Assembly: GCA_937936465.1 (NCBI GenBank)
Contig: CALDDH010000009.1
Coordinates: forward strand, 1-64,000
Source: an uncultured Mycoplasmatales bacterium
GTDB taxonomy: Bacteria; Bacillota_I; Bacilli_A; UBA3375
Reading direction: 5' to 3'
DNA length: 64,000 bases
Shown: positions 44,651 to 55,078 of the stretch, in pieces
Layout: every line of letters begins with the position of its first letter
Position numbering within the stretch: position 1 is the first letter of the stretch
Translations under genes and position numbers: made by a program
The notes under the pieces: model-generated
What the model was told of the DNA's origin: nothing
The model's input: only the letters and a program-made list of their open reading frames with translations
The model's database searches: none

Positions 44651-45067
44651 TTAATTAGTCGGTGTACCTGTATACACAGAAATACTTCCAGATATTTGTT
44701 GACCATTTATTGTATCCCAACTGATTGTATTATACGTTCCATAACCATTTGTTATATAAGTAAACCAAGTCTCCCCTTTAGACATGTAACCCGTGTATAC
44801 TTTACCTGCTTGATTTGTGCCCATATGTCTAAACTCTACACCGACTTCATCAGGACCATCTGAGTCCAGAGATCTATAAAATTCAACAGTAAAATCTTCA
44901 CTTTCTGAAAAAGTTATAATCCCACTTGAGGCATTTTCAAATTCTCTACTTTAAAGCATATACTGTTCAATACCACCTGCTGCATTTAAAACTGGCGATG
45001 TAATCATTTGAACACCAACCAAACAAAAAATAATCATAATCGAAATAATTTTATACATTTTTTTCAT
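44651..45067 (-). pseudogene. Secreted protein gene with one in-frame stop
   Basis: ATG 45067 follows AAAGGGG and begins a signal peptide (MKKMYKIISIMIIFCLVGVQ ...), with the mature part starting near LNAAGG. After GIEQYML a TAA stop interrupts a frame that is otherwise open for another ~100 codons (FSESEDFTVEFYRS ... SGSISVYTGTPTN). The protein resembles small secreted bacteriocin-like products in start and size. No transporter gene accompanies it. It is probably inactive. Confidence 0.7.
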
Positions 45068-45137
45068 AATACCCCTTTCAATTTTATGTATATAGCAATA
45101 TTATATATTACTATTTTTAATTTTTCAAATTAAAAAA

Positions 45138-45195
45138 GAAATTATATTTTAAGCTTTTTAAATAATAAAGAAATTATATTTTAAACTTTTTAAAC
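45138..45195. repeat. Short AT-rich direct repeat
   Basis: AAAGAAATTATATTTTAA with a CTTTTTAAA tail occurs twice in tandem between the secreted-protein pseudogene and the glycosyltransferase relic. No gene in this interval. Confidence 0.5.
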
Positions 45196-45236
45196 TTTTC
45201 CATAAAATTATTTTATTTTGAAAATCATCTTCTTAC

Positions 45237-45367
45237 TTATGATATTTTACAACAATTGATCAAATAATATTAGCTGCAATCAATTGCATAAATAAGGTTT
45301 ATAATTATAATCAACAAGTAAATGATATTCAAAATCAGAAAATATATTATCAAGAAAAATTAATATG
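45237..45367 (+). pseudogene. Truncated copy of the glycosyltransferase 3' end
   Basis: DNA close to 44409-44540 of the intact glycosyltransferase: both share ATTCAAAATCAGAAAATATA, with about 80% identity across the block. Stops and an altered 3' end make it non-functional. It bounds the inserted secreted-protein pseudogene on the right. Confidence 0.75.
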
Positions 45368-45389
45368 TACGTCATGATAATTTATTAAT

Positions 45390-46058
45390 TTATATTGTTG
45401 CTGGGTCAATAAACGCTATAACCTCACTGTATGTTGTAATCAGAACCAATGGTCCACTTACCGCATTTACAATGCCAATAATTTCAATACCACCTGGTAC
45501 ATATCTATAAACTGGTGAGCCACTGACTCCATTTATTAAATCAATTTGTTGTGGATCATAGTAATCTGAGTATAAATATGTTTTACCCGGAGTTGATTCT
45601 GGGTTTTGAATTGAAATCATTTTATATTTATGTTCAGTCTTATCTGAGTATACATAGACCTCATCACCATATGCAACCGGATCTGTTGCACCACTAATAA
45701 CAGGAACTGGATTAGTTTCCTTATCTGTATAAATGTATGGCATAACTTCACTTGTTATACTATCTTCATATTCAATAAATTCAATATCAATATCTTCGTT
45801 GTATAATACATTTATAACATGACCAATTAACTGATCACTTGCATTATAAACATCTTGATTATCATTAAAACAATGACCTGCCGTTACTAATATTTTTTGT
45901 TGATGATCCTTGGAGTATCCATTAAATCCAGCTGTACAATTTATATCATGATCTTTATCATATATTATTTCCCCTCCTAAAACTGGCTGAAGTGCAAGTA
46001 GTTTAATCATTCCTGTAAAAATAAATATTATTAATATCATTATAATCTTCCTAATCAT
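45390..46058 (-). CDS. Secreted trypsin-like serine protease
   Basis: 222 residues. N-terminal signal peptide (about 1-24). The chymotrypsin-fold triad can be placed: His in VTAGHCFND, Asp in DIDIEFIEY and Ser in NGVSGSPVY. Two cysteines (one in the AGHC) fit the His-loop disulfide of streptogrisin-like proteases. The start has AAAGGAGATAAATG. It is monocistronic, and the target is unknown. It lies directly beside an accessory insertion. Confidence 0.82.
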   Translation of the reverse strand: MIRKIIMILIIFIFTGMIKLLALQPVLGGEIIYDKDHDINCTAGFNGYSKDHQQKILVTAGHCFNDNQDVYNASDQLIGHVINVLYNEDIDIEFIEYEDSITSEVMPYIYTDKETNPVPVISGATDPVAYGDEVYVYSDKTEHKYKMISIQNPESTPGKTYLYSDYYDPQQIDLINGVSGSPVYRYVPGGIEIIGIVNAVSGPLVLITTYSEVIAFIDPATI

Positions 46059-46236
46059 TTATCTCCTTTTTAAATCATATTAACTATATTATCATAATAA
46101 TTAAGTCTTTTCTTTATATATAGTTTATATTATATGCCAATTAATTGCAAACGCTTTCTATTTTTTTAAATATTTCTCCTTTTTTCATCTTAAAGGCGTT
46201 ATAATGTGTTTAGAGAAAAGAAAATAAGGTGGTTAT

Positions 46237-47526
46237 ATGAAAAAAGATATGATAGAGAAATTTCTAAAACTTTTAGAAGATGAATTACTTGTTGCCCAAG
46301 GGTGTACCGAACCAATTTCTGGAGCATTTGTTGGGGCAACTGCAAAAGAATATATTGATGGACCAATTAAAAAAATAGATATTGTAGCCTCAAAAAATAT
46401 TATTAAAAATGCCAAAGGAGTCAATATTCCTAATGGAGATTCATTGAAAGGAATAGAAGCTTCAATTGTTTTAGGAATGATTTCAGGAGACAGTTCTAAG
46501 AAACTAGAAGTTTTAAATGGTACTACACATGCTGATGTCAAAAAAGCAATTGAAGTAATAAATTCTAATATTGTAACATTAAACTATTCAGATACTGTAG
46601 CTAAACTACATATCAAGGTAACACTAACAAATGAAAGTGGAAACACAGCCACAGTTGAAGTAATGCATTCACATACAAATATAATTAATATTACGAAAGA
46701 TTCTAATGTTGTCTTAAGTAAAGAGTGTGATCCTAATGATTTTTTAAATCATTCAAGTGATAAGTCCTTTGTAACAGTTGAAAATATTATTAAGTTCATT
46801 GAAAGTGTTGATGTTGACAAATTAACATTAGTTGAAAGGCAAATTGATTTAAATAGAAAAATATCAGAAGAAGGATTAAGTAAGAGTTATGGAATGTCAG
46901 TTGGAAAAACACTTAAGACTAGTTCAGAAGATATCAAATTTGATTTAAACTATGATATTAGAAGAATAGCTGAGAGTTATGCATCAGCAGGTTCTGATGC
47001 TAGAATGTCTGGTAACACTCTTCCTGTTGGAATTATTTCCGGTAGCGGTAACCAAGGAATAACTGCATCAATTCCTGTTTATATTTATGCAAAGTTTTTA
47101 GAGGTTAGTGATGAAAAGTTGCTTAAAGCTGTTGCTCTATCTGATTTAATTACTATTCATATTAAGTCTCAAATAGGTAAATTATCACCAGTATGTGGAG
47201 TATCTATATCAGCAATTGGTGCTGGTTGTGGGCTGATGTATTTAGTTGACTCAACATATGATGAGTATGCTAATATGATTATGAATAACATTGCTACAAA
47301 TACTGGAATGATCTGTGATGGTGCCAGCAGAACATGTGCAATGAAGATCCAATCATCTATTCAAGCTTCAATTATGGCAGCAAATATGGCAATTGAAGGT
47401 AAAAATGTTGAATTAAATGAAGGAATAATTGGGTCAGATGTTGAACAAAGTATTAAAAATATGGGAAGAATTGCCCAAGCGATGAATCCAATTGATGATA
47501 TAATTGTTGATATTATGTCTAAATAA
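46237..47526 (+). CDS. L-cysteine desulfidase/serine dehydratase-like protein (UPF0597 family)
   Basis: 429 residues. Opening LLVAQGCTEPISGAFVGATA and later CDGASRTCAMKIQ provide the conserved cysteines, together with SPVCGVS and GAGCGL, expected to hold an iron-sulfur cluster. UPF0597/YhaM (CyuA) enzymes cleave L-cysteine to pyruvate, ammonia and sulfide or act as serine dehydratases. It starts with an AAGGTGG ribosome site and is followed by a hairpin terminator. The reaction is assigned by family. Confidence 0.85.
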   Translation: MKKDMIEKFLKLLEDELLVAQGCTEPISGAFVGATAKEYIDGPIKKIDIVASKNIIKNAKGVNIPNGDSLKGIEASIVLGMISGDSSKKLEVLNGTTHADVKKAIEVINSNIVTLNYSDTVAKLHIKVTLTNESGNTATVEVMHSHTNIINITKDSNVVLSKECDPNDFLNHSSDKSFVTVENIIKFIESVDVDKLTLVERQIDLNRKISEEGLSKSYGMSVGKTLKTSSEDIKFDLNYDIRRIAESYASAGSDARMSGNTLPVGIISGSGNQGITASIPVYIYAKFLEVSDEKLLKAVALSDLITIHIKSQIGKLSPVCGVSISAIGAGCGLMYLVDSTYDEYANMIMNNIATNTGMICDGASRTCAMKIQSSIQASIMAANMAIEGKNVELNEGIIGSDVEQSIKNMGRIAQAMNPIDDIIVDIMSK

Positions 47527-47574
47527 AAATAGACTAACAGATAACTTAATAAGATAATTATTGAAATAAAATAG

Positions 47575-47603
47575 ACACATAACCATATTGGTTATGTGCC
47601 TTT
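47575..47603. terminator. Hairpin terminator between convergent genes
   Basis: Perfect 9-bp arms CACATAACC/GGTTATGTG with a 5-base loop (47576-47598), followed by a modest T-rich stretch; it serves the plus-strand gene ending at 47526. Confidence 0.65.
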
Positions 47604-47651
47604 ATATATAATATACAATTAATAAGATTATGAATATTAAATGTTTATAAC

Positions 47652-48794
47652 TTATTTATCAGTTTGATGTTTTTTCAATTTATAAACTAATATGTAATTA
47701 AATGATGCAATGATTGCCATCGCTAAAAAGGTCATGTTTATTCCATAATATGAGATGATAATTGTCATAATAACACCTGATATTATATAACTACCTAATG
47801 ATTGTATTGTTGCATTGAATAAAAAGGCAGTTGATGAAATAGTTGGTGCTACACTTCTTTTTAAACGCATGAAAAATGATGGTAAGTAAATACTCATGAC
47901 ATATCCATGAAGTGGTGCTACAAGGAAAATAAGGAAAATGCTATGTGTTATGAATAATAATAAACTGTGAATTATAATAATCGTTGTTGCAATATAAAAT
48001 AGCTTATAATCACTTGTTTTTGAATACAGTCTATCAAACTTAGGTAAAAGAATTACTTCTGGCAGAACAACCATGAAATTGATTAACATCAATGCTATTA
48101 TTGATGCATCTAGTTCAACAAGTAACATCGATTGATAAGTCAGCTTAATTGCACTTAGTGCTAGTATTAAAACATTGATGATAATTAACAGCATATAATT
48201 ATTATTTTTTGCAAGTTGTTTACTATCTTCAACATAACTAACTTTTTTACTTGCACTTTGATAAACAAGTGTATCATCAATTGAGAACATATAATAAAAA
48301 CTAATAATTGAGCATACAACTAATAGTAAAAATGAACTTGCCCATCCACCAATTAAAACGAATGGAACAAGTAAAAAGATTCCAAATCCAAATCCATATG
48401 ATGCACCAGCTCTTAATTTACCATATGATAATGCATAGTGTTGACAATGAGTTGCAATGATATTATCATAGAGCGGAAAAAATGTTGCTCTAAACAATGA
48501 AATAATTATAATACTAATCATCACAATAATTTGGCTGCTTGCATATGTAAACACAAGTGATAATACAAGAACAGCTATCAAACCAATTTGTAAAATTAAT
48601 TTTGGTTTCTGCGTCTTGTCGGCAAAATAACCAACAACTGGTTGAAAGACAGAGGCTAAATATGTAATACTTATTATTATTGCTATTTGGCTAGCTGAAA
48701 AACCTTTATCAGCTAAAATGAATGGCAAGGCAATAATAAATACATTAGTAATAACACCAAGTAAAAAATAAATCGTAATAATCTTTCTATTCAT
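47652..48794 (-). CDS. MFS transporter
   Basis: 380 residues with 12 membrane helices. First-loop signature QPVVGYFADKTQKPKLI. The layout (FLLGVITNVFIIALPFIL, RATFFPLYDNI, YGKLRAGASYGFG) resembles the nucleoside:H+ symporter/LacY-like group. The substrate is uncertain. It starts with AAGGAGAAAAAG upstream and is convergent with the cysteine desulfidase gene. Confidence 0.82.
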   Translation of the reverse strand: MNRKIITIYFLLGVITNVFIIALPFILADKGFSASQIAIIISITYLASVFQPVVGYFADKTQKPKLILQIGLIAVLVLSLVFTYASSQIIVMISIIIISLFRATFFPLYDNIIATHCQHYALSYGKLRAGASYGFGFGIFLLVPFVLIGGWASSFLLLVVCSIISFYYMFSIDDTLVYQSASKKVSYVEDSKQLAKNNNYMLLIIINVLILALSAIKLTYQSMLLVELDASIIALMLINFMVVLPEVILLPKFDRLYSKTSDYKLFYIATTIIIIHSLLLFITHSIFLIFLVAPLHGYVMSIYLPSFFMRLKRSVAPTISSTAFLFNATIQSLGSYIISGVIMTIIISYYGINMTFLAMAIIASFNYILVYKLKKHQTDK

Positions 48795-48831
48795 ATAATC
48801 TTTTTCTCCTTATAATAGATGAAGATGAGCA

Positions 48832-50937
48832 CTAAAGCTCATCCTCTTTATTTTCCTGTTTTGTTTCTTTTTTAATTTCTTGTTTTTCTTCTTCTTTTAA
48901 ATCTCCTGCTAATGGTTGATCTATTTTGTTTTTTTGAGTTGCTTTATATTTACTTTCAACCATTTGGTCTAATTCTTTATCAGTTAATACCTTCACTTCT
49001 TTATCTTTTTTCTTTGCAATTTCTTGACGTTTTTGAACACGTTTTAATTTTGCTTTAATTGCATCTTTTTCAATTTTTTCAATTTCTTTTGCAGTATACT
49101 TTTCTGATTCTAATTTCTTAGGCAGTTCACCATTACCAAGTAAGTAATCAATATCATTTTTATTAAGTGTTTCTACTTCACTAAGTGTTTTCGCAATTAA
49201 ATGAACTTCATCCACTCGTTTAATTAAAATATCTTTTGCATCTTGGTATGCTTGATCTAAAATACCTTTGATTTTCGCATCTATTTCTTTTGCAATATCA
49301 TCAGAATAACGAGCAGAACGATATGGATTTTGTAAATCTTCATTTAATTCATATTGATAAGTTCCTAAATCACTCATACCGTACTGTGTTACCATTGCAC
49401 GTGCCATTTTAGTTGCACGTTCAAAATCATTATGTGCGCCTGTTGAAATTTCTTTTAAATAAATTTCTTCTGATGCACGCCCGGCAAGTAGTCCAGTAAT
49501 TTTATGTAATATTTGTGTTTTAGTTGTAAAGAAACGTTCTTCTTTTGGTGTGAACATCGCATATCCACCGGCTTGACCACGCGGTACTATTGTTACTTTT
49601 TGAACTTCATCAGCTTCATCTAATTCTAACCCAACTATCACATGTCCAGTTTCATGGTAAGATACTAATTTCTTTTCAAGTTCTGAATATTTACGATTCT
49701 TTTTAGCAGGCCCCGCAACTACACGGTCAATTGCTTCTAAAATATCATCATCATCAATTGTTTTTTTTCTATTTCTAACCGCAACTATTGCTGCTTCATT
49801 AATAACATTTTCAATATCTGCACCTGAAAATCCTGAAGTGTTTTTTGCATATTCTTTAATATTAATATCATCAGACATTTTACGTTTATTTTTATGTAAA
49901 GTTAAAATCTTCTCACGAGTTTTGAAATCTGGTAAATCAACTCTAACTTGACGGTCAAAACGACCCGGTCTTAAAAGAGCTGGATCTAAAACATCATCAC
50001 GATTGGTAGCAGCCATAATAATAACTCCAGAGTTAGATTCAAAACCATCCATTTCAACAAGCATTTGATTCAATGTTTGTTCTCTTTCATCATTTCCTCC
50101 ACCAATCCCATTTCCACGTTTACGACCTACTGCATCGATTTCATCAATAAAGACGATTGCCGGTGCATTCTTTTTAGCTTCTTTAAATAACTCACGTACT
50201 CTAGACGCTCCTACACCGACAAACATTTCAACAAAATCAGATCCTGAAATAGTATAAAATGGAACTTTAGCTTCCCCAGCAACTGATTTGGCTAATAGTG
50301 TTTTACCTGTTCCTGGAGGTCCAAGTAATAAAATACCTTTAGGTATTCTTGCACCCATTTCATCAAATAGTGTTGGATTTTGTAAAAATTCAACTATTTC
50401 AACAAGTTCTTGCTTTTCTTCTTCATATCCAGCAACATCTTTAAATTTAATCTTAGATTTAATTACTTTCTGGGCTTTGTTTTTACCAAAATTCATTGCT
50501 TTACCATTTTGTTTAGACATACGTGAAAATAAGAACACTAATAATAAAATAGGTAATCCAAAGAATAAAAAGGCTCTTAATAAGGATGAGAATAATCCAT
50601 AATCAGATCCACTTTCAGTTGTAATTGCAACACCTTCTTTAGCTGTATTTTCAATTTGCTCAAAAACATATGATTCTTTTGGTGCAGTTGTTGAATAGTA
50701 TACTTTTTCTTCTTCAGTTGAACTACTTAGTTCACCTTCAATTTCATAAATACCTTGTTTCTCTTGAATAATTACAGTATTAATTTCATCTTTTTCTAAT
50801 TGACTGATGAATTGATTGTAAGTTACTTCTTCAATATTACTTGTAAATAAACCAGTAATATTTGAAAATAATCCAATCATAGCTAGAAAAAATATTGCAT
50901 AAATAAATAAACTTAAAAACTTATTACCTTTTTTCAT
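48832..50937 (-). CDS. ftsH: ATP-dependent zinc metalloprotease FtsH
   Basis: 701 residues. Two N-terminal membrane helices (about 8-27 and 108-130) flank an extracellular domain. AAA domain with Walker [13 protein letters not shown], Walker [12 protein letters not shown] and second region of homology RPGRFDRQV; protease site HETGH. It degrades membrane and regulatory proteins. The start overlaps the hpt stop by 4 bases (ATGA). The acidic/basic C-terminal tail (about 620-701) is low complexity. Confidence 0.97.
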   Translation of the reverse strand: MKKGNKFLSLFIYAIFFLAMIGLFSNITGLFTSNIEEVTYNQFISQLEKDEINTVIIQEKQGIYEIEGELSSSTEEEKVYYSTTAPKESYVFEQIENTAKEGVAITTESGSDYGLFSSLLRAFLFFGLPILLLVFLFSRMSKQNGKAMNFGKNKAQKVIKSKIKFKDVAGYEEEKQELVEIVEFLQNPTLFDEMGARIPKGILLLGPPGTGKTLLAKSVAGEAKVPFYTISGSDFVEMFVGVGASRVRELFKEAKKNAPAIVFIDEIDAVGRKRGNGIGGGNDEREQTLNQMLVEMDGFESNSGVIIMAATNRDDVLDPALLRPGRFDRQVRVDLPDFKTREKILTLHKNKRKMSDDINIKEYAKNTSGFSGADIENVINEAAIVAVRNRKKTIDDDDILEAIDRVVAGPAKKNRKYSELEKKLVSYHETGHVIVGLELDEADEVQKVTIVPRGQAGGYAMFTPKEERFFTTKTQILHKITGLLAGRASEEIYLKEISTGAHNDFERATKMARAMVTQYGMSDLGTYQYELNEDLQNPYRSARYSDDIAKEIDAKIKGILDQAYQDAKDILIKRVDEVHLIAKTLSEVETLNKNDIDYLLGNGELPKKLESEKYTAKEIEKIEKDAIKAKLKRVQKRQEIAKKKDKEVKVLTDKELDQMVESKYKATQKNKIDQPLAGDLKEEEKQEIKKETKQENKEDEL

Positions 50938-51488
50938 TTGTCTCCTTTAATTATCTCATCTTTAGGAATCCCAATAACTCTAATGTTTCTATACATTTCA
51001 TTGTAATCAAGTCCATATCCAATTAGAAAATTTAATCCTAATGTATACCCTTTATATTTAGGCATTAAATCAACTTCTCTTCCTGTTGGTTTATCAATCA
51101 TCGAGACAATTTCAACAGTTTTTGCTCCACGAAACATAAGTAGGTCCTTAACTTCTTTAATTGTTCTTCCACTTTCAACAATATCTTCTACTATTACAAT
51201 ATCACGATCTTTAACTTCTAAAGTCATATCTTTAACAATCTTGACTTCATTAGTTGATTTAGTCCCACCAAAATATGATGAAACTGACATGTAATCAACT
51301 TGATGGTAAAAATCAATGTGTCTTAATAAATCTGTCATAAATGGATGACACCCTTTTAAAATTCCTAAAAAAATTGGCAACTCTATATCTTTATAATCAT
51401 TTGTTATTTCTTTAGCCAAACTCAAACAAGCACTGTCTATTTGCTCCTCTGTAATTAAAATCTCTTTTAAGTCATCGATTAATTTCAT
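50934..51488 (-). CDS. hpt: Hypoxanthine phosphoribosyltransferase
   Basis: ~184 residues from ATG 51488, which overlaps the tilS TGA stop (ATGA). The PRPP-binding loop is IVIVEDIVESGRT, and FLGILKGCHPFMTDLL and VDYMSVSSYFGG are conserved. Salvages hypoxanthine and guanine. tilS-hpt-ftsH is a classic Gram-positive gene order. Confidence 0.96.
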   Translation of the reverse strand: MKLIDDLKEILITEEQIDSACLSLAKEITNDYKDIELPIFLGILKGCHPFMTDLLRHIDFYHQVDYMSVSSYFGGTKSTNEVKIVKDMTLEVKDRDIVIVEDIVESGRTIKEVKDLLMFRGAKTVEIVSMIDKPTGREVDLMPKYKGYTLGLNFLIGYGLDYNEMYRNIRVIGIPKDEIIKGDK

Positions 51489-52585
51489 AAATCCTCCCAG
51501 ATTTTTGGTATTGATACTATCTCGTTTTTTTGATTGATGATAATTGGCCAACGATTTCTTTGATTTTTTTCAACCTTTAAATCAATAAACAAGCGACTAA
51601 CTTTCTTATGATAATTTCTGATCTTTACTTTATCACCTGGTTTAAATGTTCTAATGGTTCCAGTGTAATCTTTGTTATAAAAAGTAATACCATTGAAGTC
51701 ATTGACACCAAACTTTAACGACATTTGATTTATAATTGGTTTATCTTCAAATATATAAATTTGCTTATAACCTTTAATTACTTTAAACTTTGGGCTTAAG
51801 TAAAATTCTTTATACCCCAAACTACTCACTGACCTAATTATATCATTTAATAGCTGTTTTTTTATATCTATTTTAAAAATTTTAGATCTAATTAGTTTAA
51901 TGAGCATTATTTGTTGATCCAAATAATTCTTCTTCTTAAAATTCTCAATCATTATTTCTTGACAAATAATCTGATTATAATGTATTTCTTTTTTTATTTG
52001 CCTATCATATAATTCTTGCTTTTCTATTTCACTGTAGTTTTTCAACTCGATACGGTGCTTATTTCTTTGATACTTAGTACTTTCATTTGTATAATCTTCA
52101 TTGTATAAAAGTTGATTTTTTTTTGCATACTTATATAATTTACTTTTAGGTATCTTAAGCATCGGTCTATAAACATTTATATTATTAATTAACTTATGTT
52201 TGTGCATTAAACAAGGGCTTATCTTTTCTTGACTCATTAAGATGTTTTCTAATTGATCATCAAAATGATGACCTAAAATTAATCCTTTTAAATGATTATC
52301 TTCAATTATATTTTTTGCTTTTTGCAAACGAAATTCTCTAGCCATGCTTTGAAAATTACCAGATTTATGTTCATATTTATAATAGTATAAATCAATTTGA
52401 TTACTTTCAGCAAAACTACTTACCAAGTTATATTCAAATTGATTTTCGTGATATCTTGTTTGGTGATTGACATGCAAAATTGCAAACTGATAATTATTAG
52501 TCAATAAATAATGTGCTAAGACAATTGAATCTACACCACCACTAACTGCAACTAAATATTTAGTTTGCATGCTTTGCTTATTCAT
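51485..52585 (-). CDS. tilS: tRNA(Ile)-lysidine synthetase
   Basis: ~366 residues. ATG 52585 (MNKQSMQTK) overlaps the divIC stop by 8 bases and is preferred to an upstream in-frame start. N-type ATP pyrophosphatase motif AVSGGVDS; LGHHFDDQLENI is conserved in the family. Converts the wobble C of tRNA-Ile(CAU) to lysidine. The shorter C-terminal domain is at 270-366. Confidence 0.94.
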   Translation of the reverse strand: MNKQSMQTKYLVAVSGGVDSIVLAHYLLTNNYQFAILHVNHQTRYHENQFEYNLVSSFAESNQIDLYYYKYEHKSGNFQSMAREFRLQKAKNIIEDNHLKGLILGHHFDDQLENILMSQEKISPCLMHKHKLINNINVYRPMLKIPKSKLYKYAKKNQLLYNEDYTNESTKYQRNKHRIELKNYSEIEKQELYDRQIKKEIHYNQIICQEIMIENFKKKNYLDQQIMLIKLIRSKIFKIDIKKQLLNDIIRSVSSLGYKEFYLSPKFKVIKGYKQIYIFEDKPIINQMSLKFGVNDFNGITFYNKDYTGTIRTFKPGDKVKIRNYHKKVSRLFIDLKVEKNQRNRWPIIINQKNEIVSIPKIWEDL

Positions 52586-52868
52586 CTTCTGGAAAAACAA
52601 AAAGTAATTCGTCATCATTTGATAATTGATATTTTTCACGAATCATCTCTTCTTGTTTACTTGCGCCTTCTTCAAGAATATCAATACTATTATTTAGTTG
52701 ATTATTTGCTTGTTGTTTTTCTTCTAATTCTTGATTTAAATTATACTTTGCTTGCAACCCTTGAACCAAGGGCATGAAAGTATTAAACAGTATAAAGACT
52801 GAGAAAAACAATAATAATAAATATAATCCTGTTGTATCAAATATTTTTTTCCATTTTATTCTTTTCAT
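52578..52868 (-). CDS. divIC: DivIC/FtsB-like septum protein
   Basis: 96 residues: short cytosolic basic N-terminus, one membrane helix (about 13-33) and an extracellular coiled coil (about 38-70: NLNQELEEKQQANNQLNNS) ending in YQLSNDDELLFVFPED. It links division proteins FtsL and DivIB at the septum. Its place before tilS supports the call. Confidence 0.85.
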   Translation of the reverse strand: MKRIKWKKIFDTTGLYLLLLFFSVFILFNTFMPLVQGLQAKYNLNQELEEKQQANNQLNNSIDILEEGASKQEEMIREKYQLSNDDELLFVFPEDE

Positions 52869-52891
52869 AAGATATATTATACCACATAAAT

Positions 52892-55078
52892 CTATTCAAC
52901 TACAAATTGATTATAATAAAGTTCTGAATAGAAACCTTTTTGTAGTAATAAATCATGATGTGATCCTCTTTCAATAATTTCTCCATCTTTCAATACAATA
53001 ATTATATCAGCATTTAAAATTGTTTTTAAACGGTGAGCTATTACAAATGATGTTCTGTTTTCCAAAACGTTATTCATCGCTTTTTGTAATTTAGCTTCTG
53101 TTACTGTATCAACATTTGAAGTAGCTTCATCTAATATTAGTAAATCTGGGTTAGTAATAATCGTTCTTGCTATACTTATTAATTGTTTTTGTCCTGTTGA
53201 GAAAATTGAAACTGAGTTATCAACATATGTTTCATATCCATCTTCCAATGTCATAATATAATCATGAATCGATGCAAGTTTTGCAGCATCAGTTACTTCT
53301 TGATCAGTTACATTATCTTTCCCATATCCAATGTTTTCTTTTATTGTTCCAGAAAATAATATTGAATCTTGAAGAACTATGCCAACTCGCTTACGTAAAT
53401 CTCTTATATCTAAATCTTGAATATTAATTCCATCAAATAATATTTCTCCTTCATTGATGTCATAAAAACGATTAAGTAAGTTCATAACTGTTGTTTTACC
53501 ACTTCCAGTTGGACCTACCAAAGCAACCATTTGTCCTTTTTTAACTTCAATATCAATATTTTTCAGAATTTTTTGTTCAGGATAATTATATCCAAAAGTT
53601 ACATCTTTTAATTGAACTTCTCCTGTTAATTCTTCAATTCTAAGAGCTCCTTCTTTATTTTTAATCTCAACTTCTTCAGCTAAAATATCATTAACTCGAT
53701 ATGCTCCAGTTAAACCTAACTCAACTAAATTATATTGTGATACTAATTGAGCAAGTGGTTGAAAGAAACGTTGTGAGTAGTTAATAAAAGCGACTAATAG
53801 TCCAACAGTCATTAAGTCTTGTGAAACAAAGAGACTTCCTAAAAATACTAATACACCTAAATTGATTAACCCTATCCCATTCATCAGTGGCATTAATAGA
53901 CCAGAATATATTTGACCTTTAATCGATGTTTTCTTAAGATCAGCATTTAATTCTTCAAAACCAGCAATTGTTTCTTGTTCTAAACCATATGACTTAACAA
54001 CTTTTTGTCCTGAAATCCTTTCGTCGATATATGCATTTAAGACACCTAATTTACCTTGTTGTTTTGATACATAAAACTTAGCCTTACGAATAATAAATAA
54101 TGCAAAGAATATGGCAATAGCAGCAAAGATGATCATTGACCATGTTAATAAATTATTTAGTTCTATTCCATTTTGCAGTTGAACATAAGATGTATCTTCG
54201 CGAAACATCATATATACTATTCCCATAAGCATTGCAAATTGAGATAAGATTTGTGTTAATGACTGATTCATTGCATTTGAAATATTATCAATATCATTAA
54301 TAAATCTACTCATAAGTTCACCATCTGGTGTTTTATCAAAGAACCTAATTGATAATTTTTCCATTTTAGTAAATGATCCATTACGTATATCACGAGATGT
54401 TTTACCACTCACTAAGACCATTAAAACACTGTATATATAGTTTGAAACTAATAATGCTACATACGAAAGTACAAGTAACATTAATGCATCAATAAAATTT
54501 TGATATGCTGGTTCAATTGCTGATTCATCAATTTCTAAATCAATAATTGTTTGATTGATTGTTGTTAATTGCTCTGGCGTTACTAATCCATTTTCTAAAG
54601 CAAATTTTGTTTGATCATCAAAGACAGTTGAATCTTGTACTGCCTCAATCTGCTTATCAGTTAATCCTTCTTCATTTTCAATTGCAACTGGATCAATTGC
54701 AAAGATTTTCTTAAATTCAATTGTTTGATTATATTGTGTTTGCAACTCTTCTGCTGATTTTCCTAAAAAGAAATCTTTTGCATCAGAATCAATATCCGCA
54801 CTGTTTTCAATTGCATTTTGTTGTTCTTGACTTAACCCTTGACCACTTTCAATCATTTCATATAATTCTTTTTGTGAATCAACTTTAATTACTTCAAGTA
54901 AGTAACCTGACTCCTCAGAGGTACCTGTCATTTGATCAATTGCATCACCTAATAATTTAGGTGATATAACTTGAAAGTAAGTTGTTAAAGATATGAAAAC
55001 AACAACAATAATTAAACTTTTCCAATAAACACGCATGTATTTCCAAATGAAACTTAAACTTATTTTTGTCTTATTCAT
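52892..55078 (-). CDS. Heterodimeric ABC exporter subunit with large extracellular insert
   Basis: ~728 residues from ATG 55078, overlapping the partner stop by 8 bases. Six membrane helices, with a ~150-residue helical insert between the first two (about 50-205) predicted to lie outside the cell. ATPase: Walker A GPTGSGKTT, signature STGQKQLIS (a variant of LSGGQ), Walker B LLILDEATSNVD, H-loop IAHRLKT. With the partner encoded at 55071-56807 it forms an exporter of the BmrCD/YheHI/YfiBC kind. TetR control (56804-57355) suggests induction by a toxic compound. Confidence 0.88.
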   Translation of the reverse strand: MNKTKISLSFIWKYMRVYWKSLIIVVVFISLTTYFQVISPKLLGDAIDQMTGTSEESGYLLEVIKVDSQKELYEMIESGQGLSQEQQNAIENSADIDSDAKDFFLGKSAEELQTQYNQTIEFKKIFAIDPVAIENEEGLTDKQIEAVQDSTVFDDQTKFALENGLVTPEQLTTINQTIIDLEIDESAIEPAYQNFIDALMLLVLSYVALLVSNYIYSVLMVLVSGKTSRDIRNGSFTKMEKLSIRFFDKTPDGELMSRFINDIDNISNAMNQSLTQILSQFAMLMGIVYMMFREDTSYVQLQNGIELNNLLTWSMIIFAAIAIFFALFIIRKAKFYVSKQQGKLGVLNAYIDERISGQKVVKSYGLEQETIAGFEELNADLKKTSIKGQIYSGLLMPLMNGIGLINLGVLVFLGSLFVSQDLMTVGLLVAFINYSQRFFQPLAQLVSQYNLVELGLTGAYRVNDILAEEVEIKNKEGALRIEELTGEVQLKDVTFGYNYPEQKILKNIDIEVKKGQMVALVGPTGSGKTTVMNLLNRFYDINEGEILFDGINIQDLDIRDLRKRVGIVLQDSILFSGTIKENIGYGKDNVTDQEVTDAAKLASIHDYIMTLEDGYETYVDNSVSIFSTGQKQLISIARTIITNPDLLILDEATSNVDTVTEAKLQKAMNNVLENRTSFVIAHRLKTILNADIIIVLKDGEIIERGSHHDLLLQKGFYSELYYNQFVVE

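Noticed and set aside
48882-49122. Lysine/glutamate-rich tail of FtsH as a separate fused domain
   Set aside because: Low-complexity charged tails are common at FtsH C-termini, and no domain pattern is visible.
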